This document shows positions 27,761 through 37,722 of a stretch of 64,000 nucleotides of DNA, in pieces; position 1 is the first letter of the stretch; each line of letters starts with the position of its first letter. Below the pieces are notes generated by a model. It worked only from the letters and a program-made list of their open reading frames with translations, had not been told where the DNA came from and did not search any database. The stretch comes from Paenibacillus hunanensis (GTDB taxonomy: Bacteria; Bacillota; Bacilli; Paenibacillales; Paenibacillaceae). The position numbers were made by a program, and so were the translations under genes. The stretch spans positions 1 through 64,000 of the forward strand of contig NZ_BMMB01000008.1 in NCBI RefSeq assembly GCF_014645615.1, given 5' to 3'.

Positions 27761-28364
27761 CGTAAGGGAAGTAGGAGTAAAAGCGAAGATAAAACCAATA
27801 TCTATAAGATATGAGTGTTAAGTCGATGTAGCAGATGAATACATCCAAACCATCGATGTCAAACGAAAATATACAATCTCAAACGTAAATCAGCAGATTT
27901 TATATAAAGAAGGTAGTCATTCTAACAAACTCCAACGAAGTCATGCTCAAAGGCAGGATGCAATTACAGACATTAAAGACGTTAAAGACAGTCGACTGAT
28001 TGCATCGAGCTGACGAGTTCAATCTCTAATCCATCCAACATATAAGAGCTGTTCAGTACTCAATCCCTAAATAAAATGCTTGACTATATTCATGTAATCC
28101 ATGAATCGTCCTGAGTTTTTCTTAAGGTTCGTACAAGCATTTTACTTACTACTCAAACACCAGGCATTCATGCTGCAATCAGCACGGAACGGAGGGAAGG
28201 AAATAAGGGGAAAGGACGACTTTGGAGGGGCGGGAATCTTCATTCACTGCTAATCCAAAAGATTCCCGCGGCTCCACCCGAGTCCGTCCCCTTATTCCTT
28301 CCCGGAGTGTTTGCTGCCCAGCACATCAATGCCACCCACCACTACATTTACAAAGGAGGCCCCC
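27761..28364. other. 604-bp gap inside the ABC operon
   Basis: No gene is visible. It ends with a nested stem-loop (28195-28303, listed separately), which may set the ratio between binding protein and permease. No T tract follows it. Confidence 0.55.
28195..28303 (+). other. Large nested stem-loop before the permease gene
   Basis: Outer arms 28195-28211 and 28287-28303 are 17 bp with one mismatch; the arm sequence is GGGAAGAAATAAGGGGA. Inner arms GCGGGAATCTT (28230-28240) and AAGATTCCCGC (28259-28269) are perfect. The structure ends 62 nt before the permease start, and the permease ribosome site lies outside it. Confidence 0.75.
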
Positions 28365-30206
28365 ATGTCCGACAAGCCAATCATCACCCTCTCCCAAACC
28401 AAGCCCCGCCGCATCAAGCAATGGAATCGGCTGTATGGCTGGCTACGCAGTCCGGTTCACGTGATCGGGCTGGTCGGGCTACTATTTCTGGCGTATACGA
28501 TTATCTGGCCCGTGATCAACATTTTGCTCACCACCTTTGTCTGGAAAACACAGGATATGCGCATTACTGCCGAAACGAACCCGGGGCATTTCACACTGTA
28601 TCACTGGCAACGTGTGCTGGCGAGCGATATGAGCCTGTCTCTCTTTTATAAGCCCGTCCTGCATGCAGGTGCCGTTGCTTTCGTCGTCTCGATACTATCC
28701 ATGCTGCTCGGCTGTGGACTGGCATGGCTCGTAACCCGTACCGACCTTCCATTTAAAAAAGCAATTGCCTTTCTAGCGGTCATTCCTTATTTATTGCCAT
28801 CCTGGGTGATTGCACAGGCATGGTTGACCTTTTTCAAAAATGACAAAATTGGCGGTACGCCGGGGATCTGGCAATCGCTCACCCATATGCAAACACCGGA
28901 TACACTGGCATATGGGTTTGTGCCCATCGTCATCTCGCTATCGATTCATGATAGTGTGTACTTTTTTCTGCTCGTGGGAGCCGCGCTGAGCTCGATGAAT
29001 ACGCAGCTAGAGGAAGCAGCGAGTATGAATGGAGCAGGCAGATGGACGATTATCCGTCAAATTGTATTTCCACTTATGCTGCCTGCGATCCTATCTGGCT
29101 TTATCCTGACATTTACGCGTGCCATTAGCTCTTATGGGGTGCCTGCGATTCTCGGTACGCCTGTAGATTTTTATATGATTTCGACGATGCTGTATTCCAG
29201 TATGCGAGCCCGATTAACCACCGAGGCACATGTGCTCAGTCTGATGCTCATGCTGATTTCCATGCTGATGATTTACTGGAACAGTCAGGTCGTTGGACGA
29301 CAGCGCAGCTTCGTTACGATTACAGGTAAAGATAATCCGCGCACCCTACAATCACTCGGTCGCTGGCGTAAGCCGACAGCGCTTCTCACGATTGGCAGTA
29401 TGATTCTGGTGTCTGTTGTGCCGCTGCTTATTTTGCTCGTACAGACCTTTATGCTACGGGAAGGAGTGTATAGCTGGGATAACCTGACCCTGCATTACTG
29501 GATAGGCGGCTCGATTAGCGATATTAATTCGGGGGAAAAGGGTGTGCTACAAAATCCGATCTTCCTGCTAGCGCTACGTAATTCACTATTGATCGCCGCA
29601 TTTTCGGCTGTGCTTGCGGCGCTACTGGGCTTGCTACTCGGCTATGCCGTCGCTCGTGGCCGACAGACATGGATTGGGCGTACGGTGGATCAAGTATCCT
29701 TTTTACCGTACCTGATGCCGGGTATTTCACTATCTGCGATCTATATTACGATGTTTGCACGTCCACACTGGATTATCCCAGCGCTGTACGGAACGGTCTG
29801 GCTGATCATTTTGATTACGGTCGTAAAGGAATTGCCCTTTACCGTAAAGGCAGGCGGCGCTGCGGTTATGCAGGTAGGTGGTGAACTGGAGGAAGCGGCT
29901 CAGATGAACGGAGCCTCATGGTGGACAAGGTTTAAACGCATTGTATTACCGCTCAATCGTAAAAGTCTGCTATCTGCTTTTCTAATCGTATTTATCGGAG
30001 CGATGAAGGAGACGGAGCTGATTATTATGCTTGTCACTCCACGTACAGAGACGCTGACTACACTCACCTTTGCCTATGTAGAAAAGGGATATACGCAGCT
30101 TACTAATGTGGTGCTGATGATTATGATCAGTATCGTAATTCTGGTCTATGCGCTGGCAACACGCTATGGCAAGGCTGACCTGACTACAGGAATTGGAGGA
30201 CAATAA
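28365..30206 (+). CDS. ABC transporter permease, two fused membrane domains (FbpB-like)
   Basis: Transmembrane channel of the importer. The 613-residue protein contains about twelve hydrophobic segments and two copies of the permease EAA loop: EEAASMNGAGRWTIIRQIVFP near residue 220 and EEAAQMNGASWWTRFKRIVLP near 505. The usual two subunits are therefore fused, as is normal in the ferric-ion class. ATG 28365 follows AAAGGAGG at 6 nt; the earlier in-frame start at 28311 has no site. The stop is 1 nt before the ATPase start. Confidence 0.93.
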   Translation: MSDKPIITLSQTKPRRIKQWNRLYGWLRSPVHVIGLVGLLFLAYTIIWPVINILLTTFVWKTQDMRITAETNPGHFTLYHWQRVLASDMSLSLFYKPVLHAGAVAFVVSILSMLLGCGLAWLVTRTDLPFKKAIAFLAVIPYLLPSWVIAQAWLTFFKNDKIGGTPGIWQSLTHMQTPDTLAYGFVPIVISLSIHDSVYFFLLVGAALSSMNTQLEEAASMNGAGRWTIIRQIVFPLMLPAILSGFILTFTRAISSYGVPAILGTPVDFYMISTMLYSSMRARLTTEAHVLSLMLMLISMLMIYWNSQVVGRQRSFVTITGKDNPRTLQSLGRWRKPTALLTIGSMILVSVVPLLILLVQTFMLREGVYSWDNLTLHYWIGGSISDINSGEKGVLQNPIFLLALRNSLLIAAFSAVLAALLGLLLGYAVARGRQTWIGRTVDQVSFLPYLMPGISLSAIYITMFARPHWIIPALYGTVWLIILITVVKELPFTVKAGGAAVMQVGGELEEAAQMNGASWWTRFKRIVLPLNRKSLLSAFLIVFIGAMKETELIIMLVTPRTETLTTLTFAYVEKGYTQLTNVVLMIMISIVILVYALATRYGKADLTTGIGGQ

Positions 30207-30207
30207 T

Positions 30208-31410
30208 ATGAGCGCTATTGAACTGCGTAACGTTACCGTAAATATCGGCAGCAAGCAGGTACTGCGCGGCATTGATCTGCAAGTGGAAAAGGGTGAGTTC
30301 ATGACCTTTCTCGGCCCTTCTGGCTGTGGAAAAACTACATTATTACGCACGATTGCCGGGCTACAGCAGGCAGACGGTGGTACGATCGTACTGAGCGGCA
30401 GAGAGGTTGCCAATGGAGAGACTGCGTATCATCTAGATTCCTCCAAGCGCGGCTTGAATCTGGTATTTCAAAGCTATGCGCTGTGGCCACATATGACAGT
30501 ATTCGATAATGTTGCCTTCGGGCTGCGTATTCGTCGTCAAAGTAAAAGCGAGATTCGTCAGAAAGTCATGGCGGCACTCGATAAGGTGCGAATCAGTGAG
30601 CTAGAAACACGTTATCCGGGCGAGCTATCCGGTGGTCAACAGCAGCGTGTAGCGATTGCACGCGCCATTGTGACCGAGCCAGAGCTACTGCTACTGGATG
30701 AGCCACTGTCTAATCTGGATGCGCGCTTACGGGTAGAGATGCGTGCGGAGCTCAAACGACTGCATCGGGAGCTGGGAGCGACGATTATTTATGTGACGCA
30801 TGACCAGCAGGAGGCGCTCACCTTATCTTCACGAATTGCTGTCTTTTTTGAAGGCAAGATTGTACAGGTAGATCGTCCACAGGCGCTGTACCGTCGTCCA
30901 GCGACACTGCGGATCGCCGACTTTTTCGGTAGTGGTGGGATGGAGATGAATCATGTGGACGGACGCATCCTGTTCGCTGGAGATGGTAGCCTGTATCTGT
31001 CCTCACCCGTGTGCTCTTTTGCGCTCGAAGGACGACTGAACGCTTTACCCGACAAAGGGATGGCGGTAACGATGACGATCAAGCCGGAGCATATCCGTTT
31101 GCAGCGTCATTTTGTACCTGGTGCGATTGCCTGTGAGGTGGATACGGTATTTCCAGCAGGCTCTGAAACGACAGTAACCGTGCTTGCTGGTGGACGCTTG
31201 CTTACGGTGCGTTTACTCGGCGATGCCGACTACGACAGGGGGGATACTGCCTATCTTTTGCTACGAGAGGAGCATCTGAATCTGTATCATGGCGATACAG
31301 GCGAGCTACTGGATGGAGTAAGACCAGCCAGCTTATCTGTCACCAATCACGCTTCGAATCCTATATCATACGATCAAAATCATTTACTTGCGGAGGTACC
31401 TACACGATGA
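30208..31410 (+). CDS. ABC transporter ATPase (FbpC/PotA-type)
   Basis: Energises the importer. The 400-residue protein shows Walker A GPSGCGKTT (36-44), Q-loop FQSYALWPHMTV, signature LSGGQQQRVAIARA, Walker B LLLLDEPLSNLDARLR and H-loop VTHDQQEA. A C-terminal TOBE regulatory region follows from about residue 245. ATG 30208 follows TTGGAGGAC. The stop overlaps the next gene by 4 nt (ATGA). Confidence 0.95.
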   Translation: MSAIELRNVTVNIGSKQVLRGIDLQVEKGEFMTFLGPSGCGKTTLLRTIAGLQQADGGTIVLSGREVANGETAYHLDSSKRGLNLVFQSYALWPHMTVFDNVAFGLRIRRQSKSEIRQKVMAALDKVRISELETRYPGELSGGQQQRVAIARAIVTEPELLLLDEPLSNLDARLRVEMRAELKRLHRELGATIIYVTHDQQEALTLSSRIAVFFEGKIVQVDRPQALYRRPATLRIADFFGSGGMEMNHVDGRILFAGDGSLYLSSPVCSFALEGRLNALPDKGMAVTMTIKPEHIRLQRHFVPGAIACEVDTVFPAGSETTVTVLAGGRLLTVRLLGDADYDRGDTAYLLLREEHLNLYHGDTGELLDGVRPASLSVTNHASNPISYDQNHLLAEVPTR

Positions 31411-32186
31411 AAATCGACTTTCATATTCATGCCAAATTATCTAAAAAGACCGACTTTTCGATGGAGCATTTTAACACGATTCTGGATGAAGCGTTAACGC
31501 ATGGTCTGGATGCGATCATTTTGACCGAGCATTTTAATACGCATCGCTTTGACGAGGTATATGGTACGCTGGATCGTCATTTGCCATGTAATGGACATTA
31601 TTATGAGCGCGAAGGCTTTCGTATTTTTACAGGGATGGAGGTCGATGTTGCTGAGGGAGGGCATATACTCATTAGCGGCGTGAAGGATGCGCTATTGGAT
31701 GTTCGTCGCTCGCTGGAAGGACATACGTCACCAGATCGCTTTATTGCGCTGGAAGAATTGTTCAATCTGTGCCAGCCTGCCGGGCTAATGGTCATTGGTG
31801 GTCATCCGTTCCGTTCATCTAATCATCTGTATCATGTAGCACCTCAGCTGCTTCGCCGCTTCGATGCGTTCGATCTGAACGGTAAGGATCTGCATGAGAT
31901 CGGTATTCAGGAAAATATCGCCAAGGTGCTGACGCTTGGCGAGCAGCATGATGTGCCTGTTGTGGCAGGCAGCGATGCGCACCAGATGTTTCAGGTGGGC
32001 TGCGTATGGAATGAGCTTCCAGGTAGCTATGAAACGGTTGCCGAGATTCGTGAAGCGATTCGCGCTGGCAAATGTACACGCCATATCGCCCCATCGCTAC
32101 ATTTACAGGTTCGTGCAGCGAATGCGGTGAAGAAGCTGCTCAAAAAGAAAGTCGAGGTTGTCGCTTCCCTGCATGAGCAGGTGTAA
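31407..32186 (+). CDS. PHP-domain phosphoesterase-like protein
   Basis: The 259-residue protein is a metal-dependent PHP hydrolase by motif: HIH at residues 6-8, LTEHFN near 40, GMEVDVAEGGH near 75, GGHPFRSSNH near 132 and AGSDAHQM near 190. Together these give the usual His/Asp/Glu trinuclear set. PHP enzymes typically hydrolyse phosphoesters. Translation is coupled to the ATPase gene, so the substrate may be what the transporter imports (inference). No histidinol-phosphatase context is present. Confidence 0.85.
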   Translation: MKIDFHIHAKLSKKTDFSMEHFNTILDEALTHGLDAIILTEHFNTHRFDEVYGTLDRHLPCNGHYYEREGFRIFTGMEVDVAEGGHILISGVKDALLDVRRSLEGHTSPDRFIALEELFNLCQPAGLMVIGGHPFRSSNHLYHVAPQLLRRFDAFDLNGKDLHEIGIQENIAKVLTLGEQHDVPVVAGSDAHQMFQVGCVWNELPGSYETVAEIREAIRAGKCTRHIAPSLHLQVRAANAVKKLLKKKVEVVASLHEQV

Positions 32187-32303
32187 GCGAAGTAGGATAG
32201 AGGTATGGAAGTAAGTTAGCAGTATAATAAGGAATAGGCAGAGGTAAAAGGAGAAGATGTCCGGTATAAACGTTTTTCATGCTGTAGCAAGGAGGGGCAT
32301 CGT

Positions 32304-33140
32304 ATGGGCTTGACGTTTGATCATGTGAAGCTATCTCGCAGTCATCAACGAGTAGCGGATTATATTTTAAAAAATATCGAAGGCATTCCGTTTATGGTCG
32401 AGGAGGATATCGCTTCTGCATGTGAAGTGAGCGTATCGACCGTATCCCGTTTCTGGGCAGAGATCGATTGCCGGAACCTGAAGGAATTCAAGCATCGGGT
32501 GAAAAAGGAAGGTCTGGTGTCACCATCGCTTAAATTGCAGGTTGCCTTTGAGCGGATGGAGGAGCAGGGGAGTGCGGCAGCGCAAATGCTCGATACCCTG
32601 CACTATGTACAGCAGACAGCAGAGCGGCTCGATCAGCATGAATTTGATAAAGCGGTGCGAGCACTCGTAGAAGCTGGCACGATTCATGTGTATGCACCGG
32701 GCTCAGCACGCTCACTGGCTACCTTACTGGAATTCCGGTTGACCCGATTTGGTAATCGGATACGTATGATCGAGCATGGCGGACATGAACTGCTGGAATC
32801 GCTCATTCATATGCGTAACGGCGATACATTGGTACTGTTTGGCTTTGTTGCCGAGTCCCCTGAGCTGGCTACGCTGTTCGATTATGCCGCACAGTGCGGC
32901 TGTCGTACACTACTCATCACCGATCTGGCTGTAAGTGATATGCGGCAAAAGGCGGATATTACGCTATATAGCGCTCGTGGCGAAGTATGGGAATTTCATT
33001 CTATGGCAGCGCCCTTAATACTGCTGGAATCGCTCATCGTCGCTGTTGGCAAATCGCAGGAGCAGCGTGCGTTACGACATAGCGAGCAGCTTCATCGTGT
33101 GCGGCGTCAGTATAGTAAATGGTTACCAAAGCGGGTTTGA
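32304..33140 (+). CDS. RpiR/MurR-family transcriptional regulator with SIS domain
   Basis: The 278-residue protein has an N-terminal RpiR helix-turn-helix (FMVEEDIASACEVSVSTVSRFW, about residues 30-52). A C-terminal SIS domain of roughly residues 95-255 includes HVYAPGSARSLATLLEFRL. SIS domains bind phosphosugars. ATG follows AAGGAGGGGCATC, 117 nt after the PHP gene and probably in the same transcript. It likely controls the importer operon (inference). Confidence 0.9.
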   Translation: MGLTFDHVKLSRSHQRVADYILKNIEGIPFMVEEDIASACEVSVSTVSRFWAEIDCRNLKEFKHRVKKEGLVSPSLKLQVAFERMEEQGSAAAQMLDTLHYVQQTAERLDQHEFDKAVRALVEAGTIHVYAPGSARSLATLLEFRLTRFGNRIRMIEHGGHELLESLIHMRNGDTLVLFGFVAESPELATLFDYAAQCGCRTLLITDLAVSDMRQKADITLYSARGEVWEFHSMAAPLILLESLIVAVGKSQEQRALRHSEQLHRVRRQYSKWLPKRV

Positions 33141-33523
33141 AATTTACCTTGATCACAGGTGATGGGGTAGCTTCATCAGAATAACTCGATTAGAACGAAG
33201 CAATACGCATAGCCCGGTCTAGTTTAATGTAGTTTAAGATGTTATTTGTAGCATGCTAATAAGCAAAAACAAGTATAACGATACGTTTTATTCGTTCCAC
33301 TGTACTTGTTTTATACCTATTGGATGATAAGAAGTATGATCGGAACATGTAAATAAGTAGTCATTCAGCATGTCATACAGGGTAGCACAGGCATAGATCG
33401 TATACGCCGTGTTACCCTTTATGTTGTTAAGCTGTGTACTCCAGCTCATCGGAGTGTAAGTTGTAGTATAATGGCATATCGTATAGGTTTGTCGTACATA
33501 AGCTGGAGGAAGGAGAATGCAGA
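33141..33523. other. Intergenic region after the rpiR-like gene
   Basis: A weak terminator-like pair AAACAAGTA (33267-33275) / TACTTGTTT (33303-33311) is followed by TTA rather than a T run. Two other small inverted repeats lie near 33375-33425. No gene is seen. Confidence 0.45.
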
Positions 33524-34147
33524 ATGGATGAGAAGCTAACGTTAAAGCAGGCGGTTGCGCAGGTAATGGAGGTGCAGGCATTAACAGATTATATGAAGCA
33601 CTTGCCTGCACGCGATATGCGTAGTGACAAGGACAAGCTCCAGACGCTCAGTGAGCTGGGCTGGTTATTATATGCAAAGGGAGAGCATGATGCTGCCTTT
33701 CAGATTGCCAAGCCGCTGGCACAGGTTGCATTTGACGGCAATTATAATCGCTGGACATGGCTGGAGCATGCCAATGTGCTGCTTGCTCTAACGGCACCAG
33801 AAGAAGAGAAGGAAGCGGCAAGGCAGCACGCTATTCATGCGATTGAGCAGGCAGTACGTACAGGTGACAAGGATATCGTGGAGGTAAAGAAGGATGTGCA
33901 TAAGCGTTTTCTAAATGGAGATACGTTAGATACGGATAGTATTCAGCGCAGTATAGACGAAGGGGATCGTGCAGGTGAAGCTGCACGACGACTGATCCTG
34001 CTGAAAAATCTATGTAAAATCGAATTGCTAGGCGGCTCGAAAGCCTATTCTGCCGAACGGGCTGCACAGGAGGCAGAAGCTCAGATTCAAGCGATTCGTG
34101 AGATTGAAGCGGAGCTTGGATTGTTCAAACTATCTCCATTTGCTTGA
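33524..34147 (+). CDS. Hypothetical helical protein
   Basis: I do not recognise the family. The 207-residue acidic protein is predicted helical, without signal or membrane segments. It has a TPR-like stretch (LSELGWLLYAKGEHDAAFQIAKPLAQ, about residues 42-67) and a second helical pair with NRWTWLEHANVLLAL. ATG lies behind GGAGGAAGGAGAATGCAGA. Shares a terminator with the convergent gene at 34448. Confidence 0.7.
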   Translation: MDEKLTLKQAVAQVMEVQALTDYMKHLPARDMRSDKDKLQTLSELGWLLYAKGEHDAAFQIAKPLAQVAFDGNYNRWTWLEHANVLLALTAPEEEKEAARQHAIHAIEQAVRTGDKDIVEVKKDVHKRFLNGDTLDTDSIQRSIDEGDRAGEAARRLILLKNLCKIELLGGSKAYSAERAAQEAEAQIQAIREIEAELGLFKLSPFA

Positions 34148-34447
34148 TAGCTAGTAACAGCCAGAGTCGGAGTGATGAATTCGGAGTGATGGATAAGGTA
34201 CTTGATTCGTAACCATCAGGATTCATGACTTGCAGTATACTGTGTACGATCAAGAAACCGTATACGATCAAGAAGCCCATCTTATAATAAAAAGATAAAA
34301 CGAGAAGATAATAAAAAAAGCCCTCGTTCGATGCAGAAATGATACGCATCGCGCGAGGGCTTTCATTTACTCCAGCATGTAGAAATGGCATGGAAAATAT
34401 CATGCACACTGATCAAGCATGTATACTCATTCATTCAAAATGAAATA
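34148..34447. other. Intergenic region with bidirectional terminator
   Basis: Contains short direct repeats (TCGGAGTGATG twice near 34167-34190, TACGATCAAGAA twice near 34243 and 34262) and the terminator at 34317-34368. No gene. Confidence 0.5.
34317..34368. terminator. Bidirectional terminator
   Basis: AAAGCCCTCG (34317-34326) pairs with CGAGGGCTTT (34354-34363). An inner GATGC/GCATC extends the stem, and A and T runs lie outside. Confidence 0.88.
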
Positions 34448-36775
34448 TTACATCGAAGCATACTGTACGATGACCGCTTCACGCGTGTCTTCATCATAAG
34501 ATACCCATAATTCATCGCCCGGCTGAACACCGTACAATGGCTCGATCGATTGCTCGATCCGGTACTGCTGTCCATCACGCTCAGCGATAATGCTGGCAAG
34601 TGGACGCTCGCCTGTCGTACCGTTATAGATCACACGCTGCACCTTTACACTGCCCTGTTTACCTTTGAGCAAACGCAATTCGCGTGCAAATTCATGTCGA
34701 TTCACACTGACCGGTATTCGCATACCATTGCGCATGACGGATACCGTCTGATCCGGCACGAACAGGCTATTTACTCGTGATACATTACGATCGCCTGCAT
34801 GGATCGATACATTCATCAGCATCAGCTCACGATTGTCTGCGCGTATATTCATGCGCTCGAAGCTAACCAGACTGGCATCCAGTGTAATCTGATCCTGCTC
34901 ATCGTGATTATTCACGCTACTGCCGTATCGATACAGGCGTACCACATCGCCGATGCGGACTAACAGCACTGGCGTGTACGGCTCATAGGTGAAGCCAGGC
35001 GCCTGTACAACTGGAATACGATGGACTTGACCCTCAGCCTCTACATGCAGAATCAGCACGTCTGCGCGGCGTATCATGCCCTGGCGTTCGATTCGTTGCA
35101 GGGTAGCCTGTCGAATAATCTGTGGCTCCGCTTCACGATTGCCTGCGTTCATGCCGGGAACCTGATCGTTCTCCGTAACGAAGATCGCTTTATCACGCTT
35201 CGGATCATAGCTAATCATTACCACGTCACCAACGGATGGTGCGTTCAGATAGGAGACGACCTTGTTCACATCAAGTGTACGCAGTCGACCCTCGTGTTGA
35301 AATTCAACAGTAAACTGTACAAGCGGCTGTTCATTAATACGTGTACCTGTCTCCTTCATACGCATAATGGTCGCATCGTATACGATACCGCGTTTTAATC
35401 GGCGTTTATGTGTACTGGAGGCGATTTTGATAATAACAAAAGGTAAAGCCAGCGTCAGAAACGGAACAAATAGCCAGATAATCCAGTTGATCACGAGCGG
35501 TCCGCCCTGACGAACATAATCCCAGAAGCCGCGTAGTGTTGGTGTGTGGCTGTCTGTAGCTCCGCTATGCCCGTTCAGCTGCCATGCTTTGGCGTCTACA
35601 TTGCTAAGCTGCTTGGATTGCCCGGTCTGAATATTCATCCAGCCGCCAGACTTGCCTGTATACGAATAATAGACCGCAGGGCTATTGGCTTCTTTATAAA
35701 ATTGCATTTGCCCATTGGTGATATCTTCAAGGCTCAAATTACGTACAAGCGCGGATACATCCGAGGATTGCCCGGTAACCTCATTGTACACATACGCACC
35801 GGTTCGTCCTTCATCTGGATTTTTGGCAGTAGAGCCTGTGATCAGCACCTCGTCTTCATTTAACAAAAATTCATTGGCTTGATACAGTGGTTTGGGTAGA
35901 TTCAATAATTTTTGCGATTGACCATTTGCTGATTGCAGATAGGGTTGCTTTGGATAATCGCCACTAATCACAACGGCAGAGCGTCCGCTACGACCGAGTT
36001 GTTTTTGAAAATATTGCTCTGCCTCATCCTCTAAGTCGAAGCTCGCCTTATCACTGTTTGGCTTGTAATAAACGAGTGGAGTACCCTTATCAGTCAAAAC
36101 GCCACTAATATAAGCGGTCGTCGTATCTGCGAGTGTTGCTTCATACATCGGTACCATTGCACCAGCCGTATCGAATGTAGTTGAAACGGTAGTTAATCCA
36201 GTCACACGCTTGTTCTGTAGACTGGCAAGCTGATCAAGTGAGGCATACACATATTGACCCCCACGAATCATCGCAATTGCAGGTGGCGTGCTACCATCCG
36301 AATTCGAAGCATCGGCAGAAGCGAGGAGAATCTGTCCACGCCAGCTTATAGCACTGCTGGTTAGAAAACCACTCTCTACGATAGGCTTGTTTATAATGTT
36401 AGAGTATGTAGAATCCGGGTTAAACTGATAAGCAAGAATATGATCCTGCAAATCTTTAACTGCTATAATCGTCTTTCCTTGCTGGTAAGCGATGACCGTT
36501 TGACGAAACATATCCGAGTCCAATCGGGCTACGCCGTCATATGCTGTACCCTCGCCATTATAGATATGCACGAGCATATCATCATCAGACGAATCATCCA
36601 TCACGGTCAGCACCTTTGTACCGTCATTTGAATATAGCACCTGTTTGACATCCGAAACCCCATTACCTGTGGCATCCGGGTCATACATTTTACTAAAGTC
36701 AGACCAGACGGAAAAGCTAAGAATGATAGCTGGAATAAAAAAGATTAATGTAAATAGGACTAACGATTTCTTCAC
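34448..36775 (-). CDS. Large two-anchor membrane protein, unknown
   Basis: 775 residues. An N-terminal anchor (about 4-25) is followed by an extracytoplasmic region of roughly 390 residues rich in short beta repeats (propeller-like). A second strong membrane segment (near 425-450, INWIIWLFVPFLTLALPFVII) and a cytoplasmic beta-rich tail follow. The tail has DUF3592-like units such as VQFTVEFQHEGRLRTLDV then VGDVVMISYDPKRDKAIFV. I do not recognise a function; a sensor or scaffold is possible. GTG 36775 is behind AGGAGG. Monocistronic. Confidence 0.7.
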   Translation of the reverse strand: MKKSLVLFTLIFFIPAIILSFSVWSDFSKMYDPDATGNGVSDVKQVLYSNDGTKVLTVMDDSSDDDMLVHIYNGEGTAYDGVARLDSDMFRQTVIAYQQGKTIIAVKDLQDHILAYQFNPDSTYSNIINKPIVESGFLTSSAISWRGQILLASADASNSDGSTPPAIAMIRGGQYVYASLDQLASLQNKRVTGLTTVSTTFDTAGAMVPMYEATLADTTTAYISGVLTDKGTPLVYYKPNSDKASFDLEDEAEQYFQKQLGRSGRSAVVISGDYPKQPYLQSANGQSQKLLNLPKPLYQANEFLLNEDEVLITGSTAKNPDEGRTGAYVYNEVTGQSSDVSALVRNLSLEDITNGQMQFYKEANSPAVYYSYTGKSGGWMNIQTGQSKQLSNVDAKAWQLNGHSGATDSHTPTLRGFWDYVRQGGPLVINWIIWLFVPFLTLALPFVIIKIASSTHKRRLKRGIVYDATIMRMKETGTRINEQPLVQFTVEFQHEGRLRTLDVNKVVSYLNAPSVGDVVMISYDPKRDKAIFVTENDQVPGMNAGNREAEPQIIRQATLQRIERQGMIRRADVLILHVEAEGQVHRIPVVQAPGFTYEPYTPVLLVRIGDVVRLYRYGSSVNNHDEQDQITLDASLVSFERMNIRADNRELMLMNVSIHAGDRNVSRVNSLFVPDQTVSVMRNGMRIPVSVNRHEFARELRLLKGKQGSVKVQRVIYNGTTGERPLASIIAERDGQQYRIEQSIEPLYGVQPGDELWVSYDEDTREAVIVQYASM

Positions 36776-37067
36776 GTCGTACCTCCTGCTACTGGATTGA
36801 GCACAGAAAAATGTATTTATCTATTTATTACATAAACGTCATACCTGTCTATCGTAACATAGTTTAAATGAGTGACTCCAGCGGTCACCGCAAGATGTGC
36901 AGACCGGGCATCCAATACTGGTATGGTATGTCAAATCAGCACGTAGACTTATTTCATCATCGTATACACGAAAATCCTGCAAAAGATTAGGCGTTCGCAA
37001 TCGATTGTGTTAGTATTAGGGCAGAAACACACGAGCCCTGACGGGCGACAGAGAGGAACTGAACACA

Positions 37068-37670
37068 TTGAGTAACGAAATGCACGACCAGAACGAAGAG
37101 CAACAACTGCACACCTCCCCGGAGCATGACAGCGTGGATGAAGTCGCTGTACCTGTTACAGGTGGCTATGCATTGCCTGAAAACTATAGCCAGCTGAAAA
37201 AGGATGCACATCGCCAGGCAGACTGGAAACGCCGTCTGCAAGCAGCACGTGAATTGGGACAATATTCGCAACCCCCTGTAATTGATCTGCTTCAGCATAT
37301 GCTTCAGCAGGACCCGGTTACAGCTGTACGCGAGGAAGCATATACACAGCTGCGTGAGCTGGGCGTAGAGGTTGAGATGCCAGAGCGTCCGAGTACGGAG
37401 CTGTTCAACCATATGACCAAAACACTGATCCGTATCAAAAAGAGTCTACCTGCGGATCACACGTATGAGGATTTCAAGGGTAAATTTAGTCGCATGCGTG
37501 CAGACATCTATGATGCGTATGAAGGCGAAAAGGGCGACGAGTTCGATAACTGGCTGCGCGGTCGCTGGGAATCGCTCGATCTAACGGTAAACCCGAAGCG
37601 TGACCGACCAAAATCGGCTCCACGTGCAGGTGGTAAAGCCGCTGCACCAAAGCGTCAAAAGCGGAAATAA
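37068..37670 (+). CDS. HEAT-repeat-containing hypothetical protein
   Basis: 200 residues. An acidic N-terminus precedes a HEAT/Armadillo-like pair (WKRRLQAARELGQYSQPPVIDLLQHMLQQDPVTAVREEAYTQLRELG in parts, residues 55-105). The C-terminus is strongly basic (PKRDRPKSAPRAGG..KRQKRK), which could contact nucleic acid. The start is uncertain: TTG 37068 lies 11 nt after GAGAGGAA; ATG 37080 is the alternative. It precedes the Nfu-N gene by 52 nt, so the two may be cotranscribed. Confidence 0.7.
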   Translation: MSNEMHDQNEEQQLHTSPEHDSVDEVAVPVTGGYALPENYSQLKKDAHRQADWKRRLQAARELGQYSQPPVIDLLQHMLQQDPVTAVREEAYTQLRELGVEVEMPERPSTELFNHMTKTLIRIKKSLPADHTYEDFKGKFSRMRADIYDAYEGEKGDEFDNWLRGRWESLDLTVNPKRDRPKSAPRAGGKAAAPKRQKRK

Positions 37671-37722
37671 TCGCAATACGATGAACACCACTAACTATAT
37701 TCCAGGCGAAAAGGAGACTATT

